DNA of 64,000 bases from Neckera pumila (lineage: Eukaryota > Streptophyta > Bryopsida > Hypnales > Neckeraceae): NCBI GenBank assembly GCA_963969595.1, contig OZ018409.1, forward strand, positions 22,104,975 through 22,168,974. The letters run 5' to 3'. The position numbers and the translations under genes are program-made. Shown piece after piece: positions 1 through 11,980 of this stretch (position 1 is the stretch's first letter; every line of letters begins with the position of its first letter). Below the pieces are notes generated by a model that worked only from the letters and a program-made list of their open reading frames with translations, did not search any database and was not told the DNA's origin.

Positions 1-587
1 CTCACCTTCTTCTAACTTTCCTCTCGTTGTATGGACCCCCCCTTGTGGCAGCAAAGCTTTGGCTTTGTCACATGTGTTCTCTAGGTGTGTCTTTTCTTAA
101 CCCTCTTCTAAAGTCTCTTTCTTTGTGTGGACCCTCCTCAAGGCGGTGAAGTTTTGAACATGTAACTAAGTCAAGTCCTATAGTGTGTATTAAAACAGCC
201 TCAGACAGCTAGATTTGAACCCCTAGAGTGTCGCAAGTCCTAAAGTTGGTGCTAAACCTAATTTTATGGCGAAGCTTTGGACCTCTATAACCCTTAATTC
301 CAAAGTCTAGTTTCCAAGACCTTCTTGGGAAAGTCCAAAGTTTAGCTTCCAAGACAATTAGTTTTAGCAAGCCCGTTTTACCCAAGTTGGATACGTCCAT
401 TTTATTTAGTATTGTCCCTCAAGTTATAGCAACCTAGCCCTACCCAAGTATATACGTCTGTTTTTGTGGGTCTTGGGAGAAAAAAATTGCCTAATCCAGA
501 TTCAAGCTAAAAAGAGGATTCTGAATTAAAAGAAGAAAAAAAAAAAAAAGACCCCCCCTCCTAGTCAGAAGGAGAGGTCCAGCAGTC
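1..587. other. Left edge, no gene recognised
   Basis: No coding sequence, RNA gene or clear repeat end is recognised here. The sequence is mixed-composition, with pyrimidine-rich stretches and a poly-A run near 537-549. Short open frames have neither family resemblance nor splice context. Confidence 0.5.
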
Positions 588-765
588 AAGTCGGGGTCCA
601 GTTGGGGAGTTGGAGAGTTGGAGTTAGCTAGGGTCCAGTTGGGGAGTCGGGGTTAGCTGGGTCCAGTCAAGGTCCAATCGCAAGGGGAAGGTCGCAAAGG
701 GGGAGGTCGCCAGGGGGAGGTCACAAGGGATTCAATAGTCTAGCAGTCCTGGGGAGTCGGGAGGG
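588..765. repeat. Degenerate G-rich minisatellite
   Basis: Two short units alternate: one of about 30-36 bp containing GTCCAGTTGGGGAGT, and one of about 18 bp resembling AGGTCGCAAGGGGG, repeated three times with changes. The plus strand is strongly G-rich against an AT-rich background. No coding frame is convincing. It is seen directly and looks like a decayed simple tandem array. Confidence 0.6.
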
Positions 766-1374
766 GTATCAAGCTAGTCGGCTCTTTCTTTTTTTGTTCC
801 TTCGGTTCAGTTTTCTAAATCTAAAAACTAGGGGATAAAATCTTTTTAGAGAAAAAAGGGCAAGACAACAAAACACAAGGGAAAGAAATGGAAATGGAAG
901 AATAGAAGCCGCACTTCCAAAAATTAAAACCTGTACACAAAACTTTCAAACTACCTCTCTCTTTATACCAAAACGAAACCAACAAAAATGGAGGGAGATT
1001 AGAGAAGGAGGAGATGAAGTAGGGGGAGAAGGAGAGAGACAATAAATAGTGTGCTAGTTTAGGAATGCTAGGAGAAATAGGAGAAATCTAAAAAGAAGCC
1101 TTGGTAGCTGTTAGAGGAGGATGCGGGGTATGACAACGTAAAAACTTTGTAAGAGGCGAGTTGGCACATTTATGTCCATTAGTTGTCAAAGTTGGTGGTG
1201 CAAGAGCCCATCAAGGCATTTGGTGGAATAGTTCAGGAGTAGAAGAAGGGAAAGGAAAAGAAAAGAAGGCTAGAAGGAGAGGGAAGAAAAATCAATCGTA
1301 ATCTTTGACCTTAAGCCATAGGCATTATTGGAAAATCACTAGAAAAAATTTCGACCCTGAAAGGGCTGTCAAAA
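766..1374. other. Purine-rich intergenic stretch
   Basis: The plus strand is mostly A and G (about 840-1330). No gene, RNA or transposon end is recognised. Open frames on the minus strand are low-complexity, pyrimidine-derived shadows. Confidence 0.4.
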
Positions 1375-2829
1375 TCTGACTTAGGCACCCACGGGGTGCA
1401 ATTACGGAATCCTAAATTTTTTTTTTTAGTTTTTAGTTTTTAGTTTTTTTTAGTTTTTAGTTTTTTTTGAATATTTAAAAAAATTTCAAGTCTGATGTGG
1501 CGCTTACGTGGCACCCCTCAGGCCATGTTGGATTTCACTTTTTGAAAAAAAAAGTAATTTTTTTCCCTTATTGCACCGGCCCTCGCGGCCCCTTCCAGGA
1601 CTGAAATTTTTTGTAATGAAACAATCGATTACGATGAAAAACGAGGATGCGTACGTGGACGTGGATGAGGTCACCTCTAATACCGGCAATGACAAGATAA
1701 GTCATTAAGCTAATCCTTGATGTTTTTTTCCCTAATCCCTTTTTGATTTCCTTAATTAGCTTTAATTCGCGTTAACGAATAGAGATTAGTGACAATTAAC
1801 AGTTTAGATCCAAAAGTAGAAATTAGAATAAAATCAAGAAGTGAAAGGTCCAATTAGGCTAATTTTGAAAAAATTAACTTAGGAATTAAAATTTAGAATC
1901 AAAATTAGAGGGTTAATTTGAAAGTTTAATATAGAAGTAAAAATTAAGCATGAATTAGGATGTAAATCGTAGGAGTTTAGTTTAGAGGTTAAAACTTAAA
2001 ATTAAATTTAGGAAGTAAAAATCTAGAATTAAACTAGAGGTTAAAAATTAAGAGTTAAAAAGCTTAGAGTAGGTTCACGAGTTAAAATTGAGAGGTAATT
2101 TAGAAGTCAAAACTTTAGAGTAACATTTAGAAGTTAAAAGATTAGAGTAGTATTTAGAAGATAGAATTTAGGAGTTAAAATCTAGAAGTAAAAACGTAGA
2201 ATAAAATTTAGGGGTTAAAATTTAGAAAGAAATCTTTGAAGGAAAGTCAAAACTTATGATTAAAATAGAAGGATAAAAGATTGAAGTTAAAAGTCAAAGC
2301 TAGAAGTAAAAAATCAATTAGAAGTAAAAAACCTAGAGTCGAGGTAGAAAACACAGAAGTTTATGTAGAAGGTTAAAAACTCACAAACCAATTGGGAAAG
2401 CCAACGAGTGAGAAATAATTGGGAAAAAACACCATGGAAGGGACATATGATAGATAAAGTATCCAGGTAGGCTGTTCTTTTTTTTTTTCCTTTATTACCA
2501 AGCTAGCCTCTTGAATAGCAACTAGTTAGTAGGTCTTTGCACACCAATCATAGCCACAACTACTGCCATCCACGAAACTAGGAAACTTAACAAAGCTCCA
2601 TTGCTTTGAAGGCACAATGGACCGCGCTCGTAACATCCATACATCTAAACATAGTGGATAAAAGGCTAAAATCGGGACGGTGTCTGCATTATTACCAAGA
2701 AGGGTATTACCAAGAAGGGTATTATCAAGAGGGGTATAACTATGAAATGTTGAAATAGAATTGGAATTATGTTATTGCAATGGTGCTAAAGAAAGAGGTG
2801 AAGAAAAGCAATATAATCTTTAAAAGGGA

Positions 2830-3011
2830 TTGCACCACTCTAGCATTCAACCATTAAAAAACCTTCCACTTAGTGCTATGGATTGCAATGTGAGAGATGT
2901 AGGTCTTAGAACATTGCATGTTCTCAATGATGAAACAATCTACAAAATTTTGAGCAACTTGGATGAGCATGTTTTAGCTTATGTGGCACTAAAATCTCAA
3001 AGCAAGATTTA
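2830..3011 (+). pseudogene. F-box-like gene fragment in composite repeat (copy 1)
   Basis: An open frame of about 60 codons contains the stretch VLNDETIYKILSNLD followed by HVLAYVAL. This resembles the F-box helix start found in plant F-box/JmjC (JMJD6-type) proteins, where a similar LPDE..iL..L..rdla pattern occurs. It ends at a stop soon after, with no promoter or start context of its own. It is duplicated at 14837-15019 with two or three amino-acid changes. I read it as a captured exon fragment carried by the repeat. The F-box family assignment is tentative and the JmjC subtype is only a resemblance. Confidence 0.35.
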
Positions 3012-3272
3012 GGTATTTCTTGGAGGGATGCTGCAATGGGCCATAAATTCTTCATTTTAGAATTGAAGGCAAAATAGAATTTTAGAAGGCATCAAGATAT
3101 TTTAGAAAGCATCAAGATATATACACAATGTGACTTTTACTCCTATCAAGATAAATAAACAATGTCGACAATTATAGGGTACTAGAAGCTGCTATATCCT
3201 AAGTAACCAACACTACAATGGTTGTAAGTAACAATCTAATGCACAAGCAATGAAAATACATACTAATTTTTC

Positions 3273-3349
3273 CTTGTAATTATCTAATAGCAAGTTCTGC
3301 CACAATGAGTCATCTGCTGCGTGAACACGTAGAAAGCTTTGCTGGCACC
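3273..3349 (-). pseudogene. Second F-box-like fragment, opposite strand (copy 1)
   Basis: Reverse-strand translation gives SKAFYVF and then, after a one-base frame change, DDSLWQNLLLDNY. This matches the usual second half of an F-box region (vSk..y.f....LW..L). It lies some 260 bp from the plus-strand fragment and in the opposite orientation. The same arrangement occurs at 15265-15340. It is non-functional as it stands. Confidence 0.35.
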
Positions 3350-4136
3350 TAAATCAAACAATTGCCACCCAAATCTTGTGCATCGCTCCATCCGGTGATC
3401 CTATGACCGGAAGCCATCAATTTTGTCACAGTAGCCCTTCTTTGGATACGGAGCTTAGCACCCAATAATACGGATCTACCCAATAACATAGACAATTCAT
3501 TTTAGATCCATCCAACACTTCCCAATGTATCATGTTCAACAATTTTTTCCACTTGGTATTTAGGCATTTGGATAATGTGCTTTGTTATAGTATGTATAGG
3601 TAGGAATTTTTTTGCCTTCCATATAGTCTTTATTTGTAGATCTAAAGCCTATTGTATTCTCTAATCATTGAAAATAAGGTGATGTAGATGGTGAGTCTCT
3701 CTGGACCCTCGAGTGTTAAAGGATTAAGAATCAACTGATTTATGCGGAATAGAAGCTTTACACCATATAGAAGTTTTATTGGATACCATGGTGAGATGTT
3801 TGAATGGTATTTGCTAAACCCCACAATTGTATAGAAGTTCTATTTGCTTCCTTTTGACAATATTTACTTATTAAAATGCATCTTTGTAATAAAAATTATA
3901 GGAGAATTGATACAAAGTTGCAACAATGAGTCATTGTTCCCTTATTTTACAATAGAATCTTGTTTCAATTCAAGAACAATTCATAATTGTTTTTTAATTA
4001 AGACAAAAAGGTATTGTTTTTGCATTGTTTATCATTGTTTCAATGGTCATTGCATCAATTCAACAACAATAAACAATTGCTTTCTAATTGACACAAAAAT
4101 GTGTTGGTTTAGTATTGTTTCCAATTTTTTCAATGA

Positions 4137-4420
4137 CATTAGATGACATTTGAGGCCTCTAAGAGACTACAAGTTGTCTTGCATTCCTAGAATGCAAGAA
4201 TGTAGGATAACTGCTAGCTGTTGTGGCCAAAATTGTGCCAAATCATTTAAATAAATAAAAATGTTAAAATGATATTTGAGGAGGAAATTTTAGTTTTAAT
4301 TTTTTTAATTTTTTTTAATTTTTTTTTTTTTTGACAACCTGTATTGGCTATTTGCAGAATCAGGCCAGATTGGAAACGGGCCTAAAACGGTCCTCCAATG
4401 ACCTCCAATGTCATCTAATG
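4137..4420. mobile_element. MITE with CATTAGATGACATT ends
   Basis: The termini CATTAGATGACATTTGAGG and its near-perfect complement at the right end form about 19 bp of terminal inverted repeat. Inside is a hairpin made of GTTATCTTGCATTCC and GAATGCAAG. Other copies lie at 38172-38444 and 52953-53226, with a truncated one at 16125-16262 and a right-end remnant at 12801-12841. There is no coding capacity. No consistent target duplication was found, so the superfamily is unresolved. Confidence 0.75.
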
Positions 4421-5014
4421 CCGTTGTTACAATATGACATTGAAACAAAATTGCACAGCACTATTGTTTTTCTACTGTTTCAATATTGTTTCAATTCAAT
4501 TTAAGTTTTGAGATGTTTATTTTTCCTTCTTCAGTTCATCAGTGAGAATTTTTGCTTATATCATGCAATTACAATTCTATAATATAAAATGAATTAAAGA
4601 ATTGAAAATTTTGAAAAAAAATTAGAAAAATTAGAAAAACTAATAACAAATTTGGAAAATAATAATAATAAATAATAAATTAATAATATCTGATGTGGCA
4701 ATCTCTTAACCATGTTAGATCAATGATGTGCAACATTCCCATAGAGTTCCTACAGTTCACGAACTTGTGGTCTCCCAAAGGCTTCAAATCTCTCCTAATG
4801 ATTTTGTTTTAGGGTAAATGCAAGTATACTTCCTGGATTGGCCATGTCAACTATAAATATAGTATAAGGAGGTGTTGTGCCTTAAAAGTAAAAAAGTCTA
4901 CACCTTGTTCAACTTTTCCTATGATGCAACATACCAAACATGGAAGGGTGATAAACGTACTTGTAGAAAAAAAATTATCACCTAATTACGTTTGTTGTGA
5001 TTTTTAGATAACCA
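4421..5014. other. AT-rich intergenic stretch
   Basis: Contains CATTGTTTCAAT-type short repeats continuing from 3915-4130 and an A-rich stretch (4560-4690). No gene recognised. Confidence 0.4.
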
Positions 5015-5018
5015 TTAG

Positions 5019-6543
5019 CCCCTAAAGGACCAAAGAACCCACTTTGGGCTTTTTGAAAAATTGGGCGGGCTCTATTGATTTCATAATTTAGAATTTTTAT
5101 ATGAATTTTCCAGGATGGATGTTACACTTCATAATCTACATGTGAAGCTTTGTTTCATGCCGTTCCAATAAATATTGCAAAAGCTGTAAGTTTTTTTTCA
5201 ATTTCAGTGTCAAACTGGGCAGCAAAAAATATATTTGAAAAAAACAAATTATCTTTTTTGGAATTGTATAGATTGATATCCACTCAAAAAATTTGAACCA
5301 TTCAATTCTGAATAATGAGGTGAAAGTAATGAGGAGTATTATTTTGTGGAAAAAACATGGAAAGTTGTTTTTTGCTCTCAATTTTGAAAATTTTCAAATG
5401 AAAATGAAAACAAATGATAGTAATTGTTTACGAGAACATTTTTACCTTAATATTAGGATTAACAATTTTCAAGTTCTTCCAAAAATTATTTGCATATTAG
5501 TTTTGTCTTTCATTCAATAATACCTTTTGCTTTATTATCTTTTTTAAAATGAATACAAAAGTTTATATGGTTAAAAAATTTTACATATGTTTTCAACCCA
5601 TTTTCCAACATATTGACTATAATACACAAGTAGTATGGGTTGTTTTTTGAAATGTTGAAAGACAAAACTTCACCTTGTGGAAGGGCTAGAAAAGCCTTCA
5701 TTTTGAAGTTTAGACACATTGATTTAGCAATCAGTAAGGATATTCATTCTAAAATTTTGGGACAATATACAATGAGGGGTCAAAAGTATTGTTGCCCCCT
5801 TTTGTTCCCACACAAATGCCCCCATTTTCAAATACTATTTTTTATAATTTTTAAGTGGTTCTTAGATAATTGCATTCCTACTTAGTCCCAACATGCACAC
5901 CAAGTTTCAACATCAAAAAAGCAAAACTCCGTTTTTGGTGAGTTTTTAAAGTCAGTTTTCATGGTTTTATATAATATTTTATTGAAAACAATTAATGATG
6001 AAATTTTTAAACTCATTTGCAAAGATATGTAGGGAATATTTATACGCACATCTTATCTTCTACAAAGATTTCTAAAAAAATTCACAACTCCTTCAATAAA
6101 AAATTCAATATTAAGGTGGCAATGTCATAATTTTGGAAAATATATATGTTTTTATTGTAATTAGGTTTTGCTATTTAATCATCACATTGTATGTAATTTT
6201 GTACATTTGAGCATGATGGTACAATTGCCTTTCCAAATTCTAATTACAATAAAAATACATCTATTTTCCAAAATTAAGATATTGTCACCCCAATATTGAA
6301 TTGCGTTCCTAAAGAATTACATAAAAATTATAAAAAATAGTGTTTGAAAATGGGGGCGTTTGTATGGGAACAAAAGGGGGCAACAATACTTTTGTCTCCC
6401 CATTGAACGTAAGCAAGTTAACCAAAGGATCCTACAGTTAAATTTGTTAAAAAATAAATATTGATGAAGATTTTGACCTTGCTTTGGGGATGAGTATTTT
6501 GAAGCAATTTTGGGCTTCTAAATGCGTTGGTCCTTTAGGAGAT
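5019..6543. mobile_element. TTAA-flanked piggyBac-like MITE, with nested insertion
   Basis: The left end reads CCCCTAAAGGACCAAAGAA and is preceded by TTAG, a one-base change from TTAA. The right end reads TTGGTCCTTTAGGAG close to TTAA at 6544-6547. About 630 bp in the middle is a separate nested MITE. Subtracting it leaves about 895 bp, the typical size of other full members in this window. There is no coding capacity. TTAA targets and CC-starting termini are characteristic of piggyBac; the class call is by analogy. Confidence 0.7.
5774..6403. mobile_element. Nested foldback MITE
   Basis: Long inverted repeats of about 75 bp bound this segment: GGGGTCAAAAGTATTGTTGC on the left and its near complement on the right. 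A second inverted repeat at 6107-6301, with arms of about 60 bp separated by about 70 bp, lies inside. It interrupts the TTAA-flanked element around it. Part of its interior recurs at 30370-30570. No coding sequence was found. Confidence 0.7.
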
Positions 6544-6547
6544 TTAA

Positions 6548-7428
6548 CCCTTTAGTGACCATGGTTGATTTGGAGGGCGGGCACAGTTTTCCAAGAAAAT
6601 GAATTTTGTAGCGACTCTAAAGATTTAGTCTTGGATCAAACCGTACAAGGTGTTTCCATAAGGGAGATTCTTCAACCTAACAAAAAATTAAACTCATCCA
6701 ACGGTACAAATTGCTATAAATAAGGAAGGAGGTCCATAAATTAACCTTTTAAGGGCTAAAGTTGAATTTTTTGAAGGTGAAACATCTTTAAATATTTTTT
6801 TAGTAAATTTTCCTCAAAAGACAAGTAGAATAGGCATCTAGCCCAAGTTGTTTCATATTTTTCCAAGCTTTGTGAAATTAGTTACAAATTTTTGAAGTTC
6901 ACAAGAAATGGTCATCTGTAGTCATAAAAACAAATATCCTTCTAAAATGTGCAGATTTGGTACATTGAAGAAAGTGAAATGTAACTCTAAATCATTTTTG
7001 CTTCTAGAGCCTTGTTGGAGTTTGAGTTGCTTTCCTTAATTCTCAAAAATCAATGACTTGAATGACCCTTTAGAATTTGCGCTACATAAATACCAATGCA
7101 TAAGTTTACTTTGGGCATTCGTGAGATTACAAAGCAACACTTATGCCTTGTCAAGACATCAAGTTATAAAAAAATCTCACAATTTGGTTGATATTTTTTT
7201 GTATTTTTGTTGAATACTTCCCATTTGAAGGTTCAGGCCATTTGAATTTACAACCTCATAGCTAATTCATCAATGCTCCAATTTTCTTGAAATTAGTTTT
7301 GTTTGAAGCGCACAAAGACATTCTAATTGCATTCTTCTTTGAGATTTTTGTGTTCAAATGTATTTTGAACAATATTAGACCGAGAGTCCAAAAATCAACC
7401 AAAAAGTGGTCGACCAGTCACTAAAGGA
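6548..7428. mobile_element. TTAA-flanked element with CCCTTTAGTGACC ends
   Basis: Length is 881 bp. The left end CCCTTTAGTGACCATGGTTG follows TTAA at 6544-6547. The right end is the complement of TCCTTTAGTGACTGGTCG and is followed by TTAA at 7429-7432. The termini differ from the CCCCTAAAGG group, so this looks like a second subfamily using the same target. It adjoins the preceding element through a single TTAA. There is no coding capacity. Confidence 0.7.
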
Positions 7429-7432
7429 TTAA

Positions 7433-8290
7433 AGCCAAAAACTTGCCTCTCAATTCAACATTGTAGCTAGATGAATTTATCCTTTTAATTTAAAATTTTG
7501 CCTAAGTATTGGTGCAATAGATCATTTCAAAACCACCTACATGAAAGCCAAAAAAAATCACTATCCATTATTTAATGTAGGAGGTGCTAATTCTGCCCAT
7601 GCTCCAAGACCTGCTCTTACAAGTGTACCATGAATTGTCTATGTAGGAATGAAAAATGGCCCATCGATGAATTGGTGCCAATTTGAGATTCTCACTGAAC
7701 AATTTTAGGAATGGTAAGGGATTGAGTTTGATTTGGAAGTAGACAAAATTTCAATGTACATAATGTGGAGTTATTAGTGGTGGAAGTGACTTTGTGTCAT
7801 CCTAGACAATTACATGTTGTTGCAATTTAAGGTTAGCACACCTTCACTTATGGACTCTATTTGCACCATTAAAGGACAAATATTTGACATTTCATGACTG
7901 TGCCTATAGGCTCAAGTAACACCCTACTAAAGATCTTCAAAAAATCATATCTAATTCATTTTAACTCTAAAAATTATGAATCAAATTGTGATGGATGTGT
8001 CGCCCTCTCTTCTTTCTCTGAAAAAATGATTAGAAAATGCTTCAATCAGCATAGAAGACATCCTAAGCCAAAATGCTCTTAAATGGACGGTTTTTGCACC
8101 TCCTTCCTTGGTCCATAACTTACTTGCCAGTGGGATCAACTGTGAATAACACCCAGAACTCCATACAACCAACAGTCATGGGCCCACAAAATTATTCTCC
8201 ATTTTGTGCGCACAACAAATACGAATGGGCAAGATTCAACACCAGAGGAGCCTTCGTAGTGACATTCTCTTCAAACAAACAAACAAAAAA
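7433..8290. other. Intergenic, no gene recognised
   Basis: AT-rich with scattered short open frames of no recognisable family. No repeat ends were seen. Confidence 0.4.
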
Positions 8291-8648
8291 AGGTTTGCCT
8301 CCCTCACAGCCCTGTCGCAGTGTGTTTTTCCTCCGCAGCTTTCGACCCATGGAGCCTCGTGAGTCCTTGGCCGTCGTCGCCCTTTGCTTCTTCGCTTCGT
8401 TCGTGCTGCAGGACCTCCTGCAACCCATCCTCTTCGTGCTCCTCCTTCTCTTCATCGCCTTCTTTGCCTCACGGGATTCCCGCTCGTGAACTGATGAAGG
8501 TCGGCGTTCTTCCGAGTACTTGGTTACTTGTCGCGGAAAGGGCGGCATGCTTTTGCGTCGTTTACAGGAATTCGTCGGACCTGAGCTTGTACTATGATCA
8601 ATTCCTTGGCGAGGTTGTCGATCACATAATTAAAAGTAAGTTTCCTTG
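8291..8648 (+). other. GC-rich orphan exon-like block
   Basis: This is an abrupt GC-rich island in AT-rich surroundings, resembling the 5' ends of the two kinase genes. From ATG 8349 one frame gives a 46-residue, very hydrophobic peptide. Another frame stays open to a good splice donor (AAA|GTAAGT) near 8636, ending in a plausible protein-like stretch (YYDQFLGEVVDHIIK). No family is recognised. A possible partner segment lies near 9626-9728, after a polypyrimidine-AG. It could be the first exon of an unrecognised gene, or a captured or decayed gene fragment. No product is claimed. Confidence 0.3.
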
Positions 8649-10066
8649 AATCTTTGCAAACTGAGTAGTGTGTTTTTGAATTTCTCTGTTTTTTTCAATT
8701 CCAAGCACAAACGGAACATAAGAGAACACAGAGTTGCTTCGTAATTTGTGCTGTTGGATTGAATTAGTTGTGAATTTTCAAACTCACAGTAGCGTACTTT
8801 CATTGGGAGATCAACTTTGATCACCTGAAACATCACTTTCGGTACAAGAATCAAACTCTCTCAAGCTCAAATTTTAGCGTAATGTATGAAATTTTTTACG
8901 GATCCAGTTGAAGTGTGAGGTGTAGACCATTTCCATTTCAAAGATAGTGGTCACAGACATTTAGCTATGTTGTGCTTACACTACTTGCTAATTGCAAGCT
9001 AATCTTGCAAATTTAGATGAATAGTTGTTGATAACAAGATGCAAAGAAGGTTGTATATTTGCTCCATTGAAACATCTGAAGACTCAACCTAGTTCATAGC
9101 TTGGTTATATTTGTGTCTAAGAGCATGCTAATCTCCACTTTGTATTTGTCTCAACGTGTTTATCTCCACTTGGTACTATAGTTTGCTAGCAAATTCTACA
9201 CTCAATAGACAAATTGAAAACATTTTTGCATAAATGATTATGTAAATGTCATTTTTTTAATAATATTCTCTATAGGTTGTTGTACACTTTGGACCTAGCC
9301 AAAAATCCAGAATATAATGAATACTTTCATTGGTTAAGTTGGACCATTTCTAAGCTCTTTACCAACGAATATGCTTAGAAATTATTATTGTCTTGACTTG
9401 TTGTATCCTAAGATTTTGTTACCCAACCAAAAAATACTTGAATCATAAAATTTTCCTTAAATTTTGACATTATTTACGATATATTTTACTTTAAATCTAC
9501 TACCAAACTACAATAGGTATGATAGTCATTTATCATAGCTAAGCTTTGTATATATGTGCTTTGATGTTGTTTATAGTAAATATTTTTGGATGGACTAGGC
9601 AAATCTTTGTTTCAACTTCAATTTCAGCCTTTGAATTTGAAGCTTTTGACTTTGAGATAAACCATGGCGCAGGGCACCGATTTGCAAAGGAAAGACTAAT
9701 GCCATTATCATGGAGTGAATTAAGAGTAGGATTTTTAATGTAAATATTGATAGATGTTTTTTTGAGCTTAGTGTATCCATGAGGAAAATATTATGGCTTA
9801 TATAGCATGGCCCTACTTTTCTCAAGCATATTGTTGGGCTTCCTTTAGATGTTTTCTAAGTTGTATCAACTTCTCAATGCATGTTCTTCCTAATGAATTG
9901 AATTATTGATTGAATTTTTTGTTTTATTTTGAATATTCTCATTGTTGGGGCTTGAGCATTTTTGATTTGGATGGAGTAGCTTTTACTTAAAAGCACTGTC
10001 TAGAAAAAATTAGTCTTTCTACAAAGCAAATATATTCACTCACTATCAAAAACAGATTAAGAAAAT
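8649..10066. other. AT-rich stretch downstream of orphan exon
   Basis: Mostly AT-rich. The only protein-like stretch is 9626-9728 on the plus strand, preceded by TTTCAG and encoding an acidic then basic segment (FEFEAFDFEINHGAG). It could be an exon, but no family is recognised. Confidence 0.3.
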
Positions 10067-10206
10067 CACAATAAATATTAAGATCATAGATACCTCGTCA
10101 ACCATAAATTATCCCTCAATAGTACAAACGCAGGTTAAAATAATCACAATATACATTGAGATCATAGATACCTACCCAAACATCAATTCTCCCTCAAAAG
10201 TATAAG
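10067..10206. repeat. Two-copy direct tandem repeat (about 75 bp)
   Basis: Two adjacent diverged units share ATCACAATA, GATCATAGATACCT and CCCTCAA landmarks in the same order. There is no coding potential. Confidence 0.55.
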
Positions 10207-11364
10207 TAGTGATGGAATAAAAGCAGTCTCTATTATACCATGGCTTGGCATTTGGGAGAAGTTTTGTTTTGATTTTATGGCAATTATGTATAAAATTGTT
10301 AGTTTGATTTTTATTGTAATTGTAATTGTAAGTTTGAATCTTTAATATATAATTTATGAATGCCCTTTCTACTGCACAATAGCCAATCTCCAACACAAAT
10401 CAAGTTTGTAATAAAATAGATTTCATAAGAAAAAGACTAATGATAAAGATGCATGTGCTACACCATTTATCCTTCTACATGGGGACCAATATTAAAGGCA
10501 CTTTGAAATTAGATTCTTCACACAAATAAAATGGATGAAAGCTAATACAATATAGTAGTATTTCAACTTGTATTACTTTAGAGTGGCTTCCATAAATTAG
10601 TGTCACATACACCAATACAAGAAATTAATGCAATTGTAAAATGAAAATATATGTTGACAAAATTAGAATTAAATAAAAGAATGAAGTCTCAAGTTTTACA
10701 CAAAAATGATTTGGTGGTCTCATGCAACAAAAGTATAAATCATATCATCAAGAAGATATTGGATACGATACAAAGGAGCCTGTTTGAAAATTTTCATTTG
10801 GAATGCTTTAATATGTTTTGGATATATAAAGTTTTTTGGTATTTAAAATATATAGGTTTTTACACAAAAACAAAATTGCACTATATTATGAACAGAAAAA
10901 AAGGTAGTTTTACTACAAGAATATGAGCTTAGGCATATCTTTGTACCGTGTAAAGAATTCAATTTGAAAACATTGTAGAGAAGAATATAAAAATCAATTA
11001 ACTTCAAAAGGAATGAATAGATTGATTGTAAATAAATTTTAATATGGACATTATCAACCCCAAAGGTTGGAGGAGGAATGTGATGAAAAAATTGCTTAAA
11101 ATATGAGATCTAGAAATGTGTGAATTGATAATATATTTGAAGGAATTTGTCAAGTGTAAGTGGGTGATTGCAAAATACACTTGTCTTTTTTTTGTCTCTG
11201 GCTTTGTATATGTGTTTTTTTGCTCATAACTTATGCATCATATGTTAGTCTTAGATGAAATTTAAAATGAAGATACATGTGGTAATTGTAGATATTGAAT
11301 TATTTTATTTGCATTTTAAAAAAAAATTTATTATTTTTAAACAACCCCTAATTGGATGTCTACA
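10207..11364. other. AT-rich intergenic stretch
   Basis: No gene, RNA or repeat boundary is recognised. Open frames here are short, lysine- and isoleucine-rich products of AT composition. Confidence 0.4.
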
Positions 11365-11980
11365 TTGGCTGACTTAAGCACCCTTGGGGTGCAATTATGG
11401 AACCTTAAGAATTTTTTTTTTGGAGGGGGGGTTGGTTGTTTTTTTAAATTTCTTTTTTTGAAAAAATTTCAAGTCTTATGTGGCGCTGACATGGCACCGC
11501 TCATGCCATGTTGGATTTCACTTTTTGAAAAAAAAATTAACTTTTTTTCCCTTATTGCATTGGCTTTCTCGGCCCCTTCCAGGGCTGAAATTTTTGTAAT
11601 GAAAGAATCGATTACGATGAAAAACGAGGATGTACGTGGACGTGGATGAGGTCACCTCTAACACCGGCAATGACAAGGTAAGTCATTAAGCTAATCCTTG
11701 ATGCTTTCCTCCCTAATCCCTTTTTGATTTCCTTAATTAGCTTTAATTTGCGTTAACAAGTAGAGATTAGTGACAAATGAGCAGTTTAGATCCAAAAGTA
11801 GAAATTAGAATAAAATCAAGAGGTGAAAGGTAATTAGGCTAATTTGGAAAAAAATTAATTTAGGAACTAAAATTTAGAATCAGAATTAGAGGGTTAATTT
11901 GAAAGTTTAATATAGAGGTGAAAATTAAGCATGAATTAGGATGTAAATTGTAGGAGTTTAGTTTAGAGGTTAAAACTTAG

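Larger units (their letters stand above)
1375..4262 (+). mobile_element. Composite repeat, copy 1 (internally shorter)
   Basis: This block is repeated at 11365-16262 with only a few percent divergence by eye. It begins near a GGCACCC..GGGGTGC palindrome, then a T-rich tract, then about 600 bp of degenerate short repeats built on TTAGAAGTTAAAA (1800-2390). It continues with a segment carrying F-box-like coding fragments and ends inside a small MITE. Against copy 2 it lacks about 2 kb at roughly 2720-2736, the part that holds the piggyBac transposase remnant. It could be a non-autonomous deletion derivative of a transposon or simply one half of a segmental duplication. No clear terminal repeats or target duplication were found. 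Confidence 0.7.

Noticed and set aside
3715..3724. GTTAAAGGATTAAG (also at 15700) as a further TTAA-element end
   Set aside because: Only a few bases resemble the terminus, and no partner end or internal family block was found nearby.
1375..4262. Composite repeat as a Helitron
   Set aside because: A TC start can be read at one edge, but no CTRR 3' end with a preceding hairpin, and no Rep/helicase coding, was seen.
8073..8489. 138-codon plus-strand frame and 118-codon minus-strand frame
   Set aside because: The first 90 codons of the plus frame are AT-rich non-coding in character, and the minus frame is a shadow of the GC-rich block. Only the GC-rich part is kept as a possible exon.
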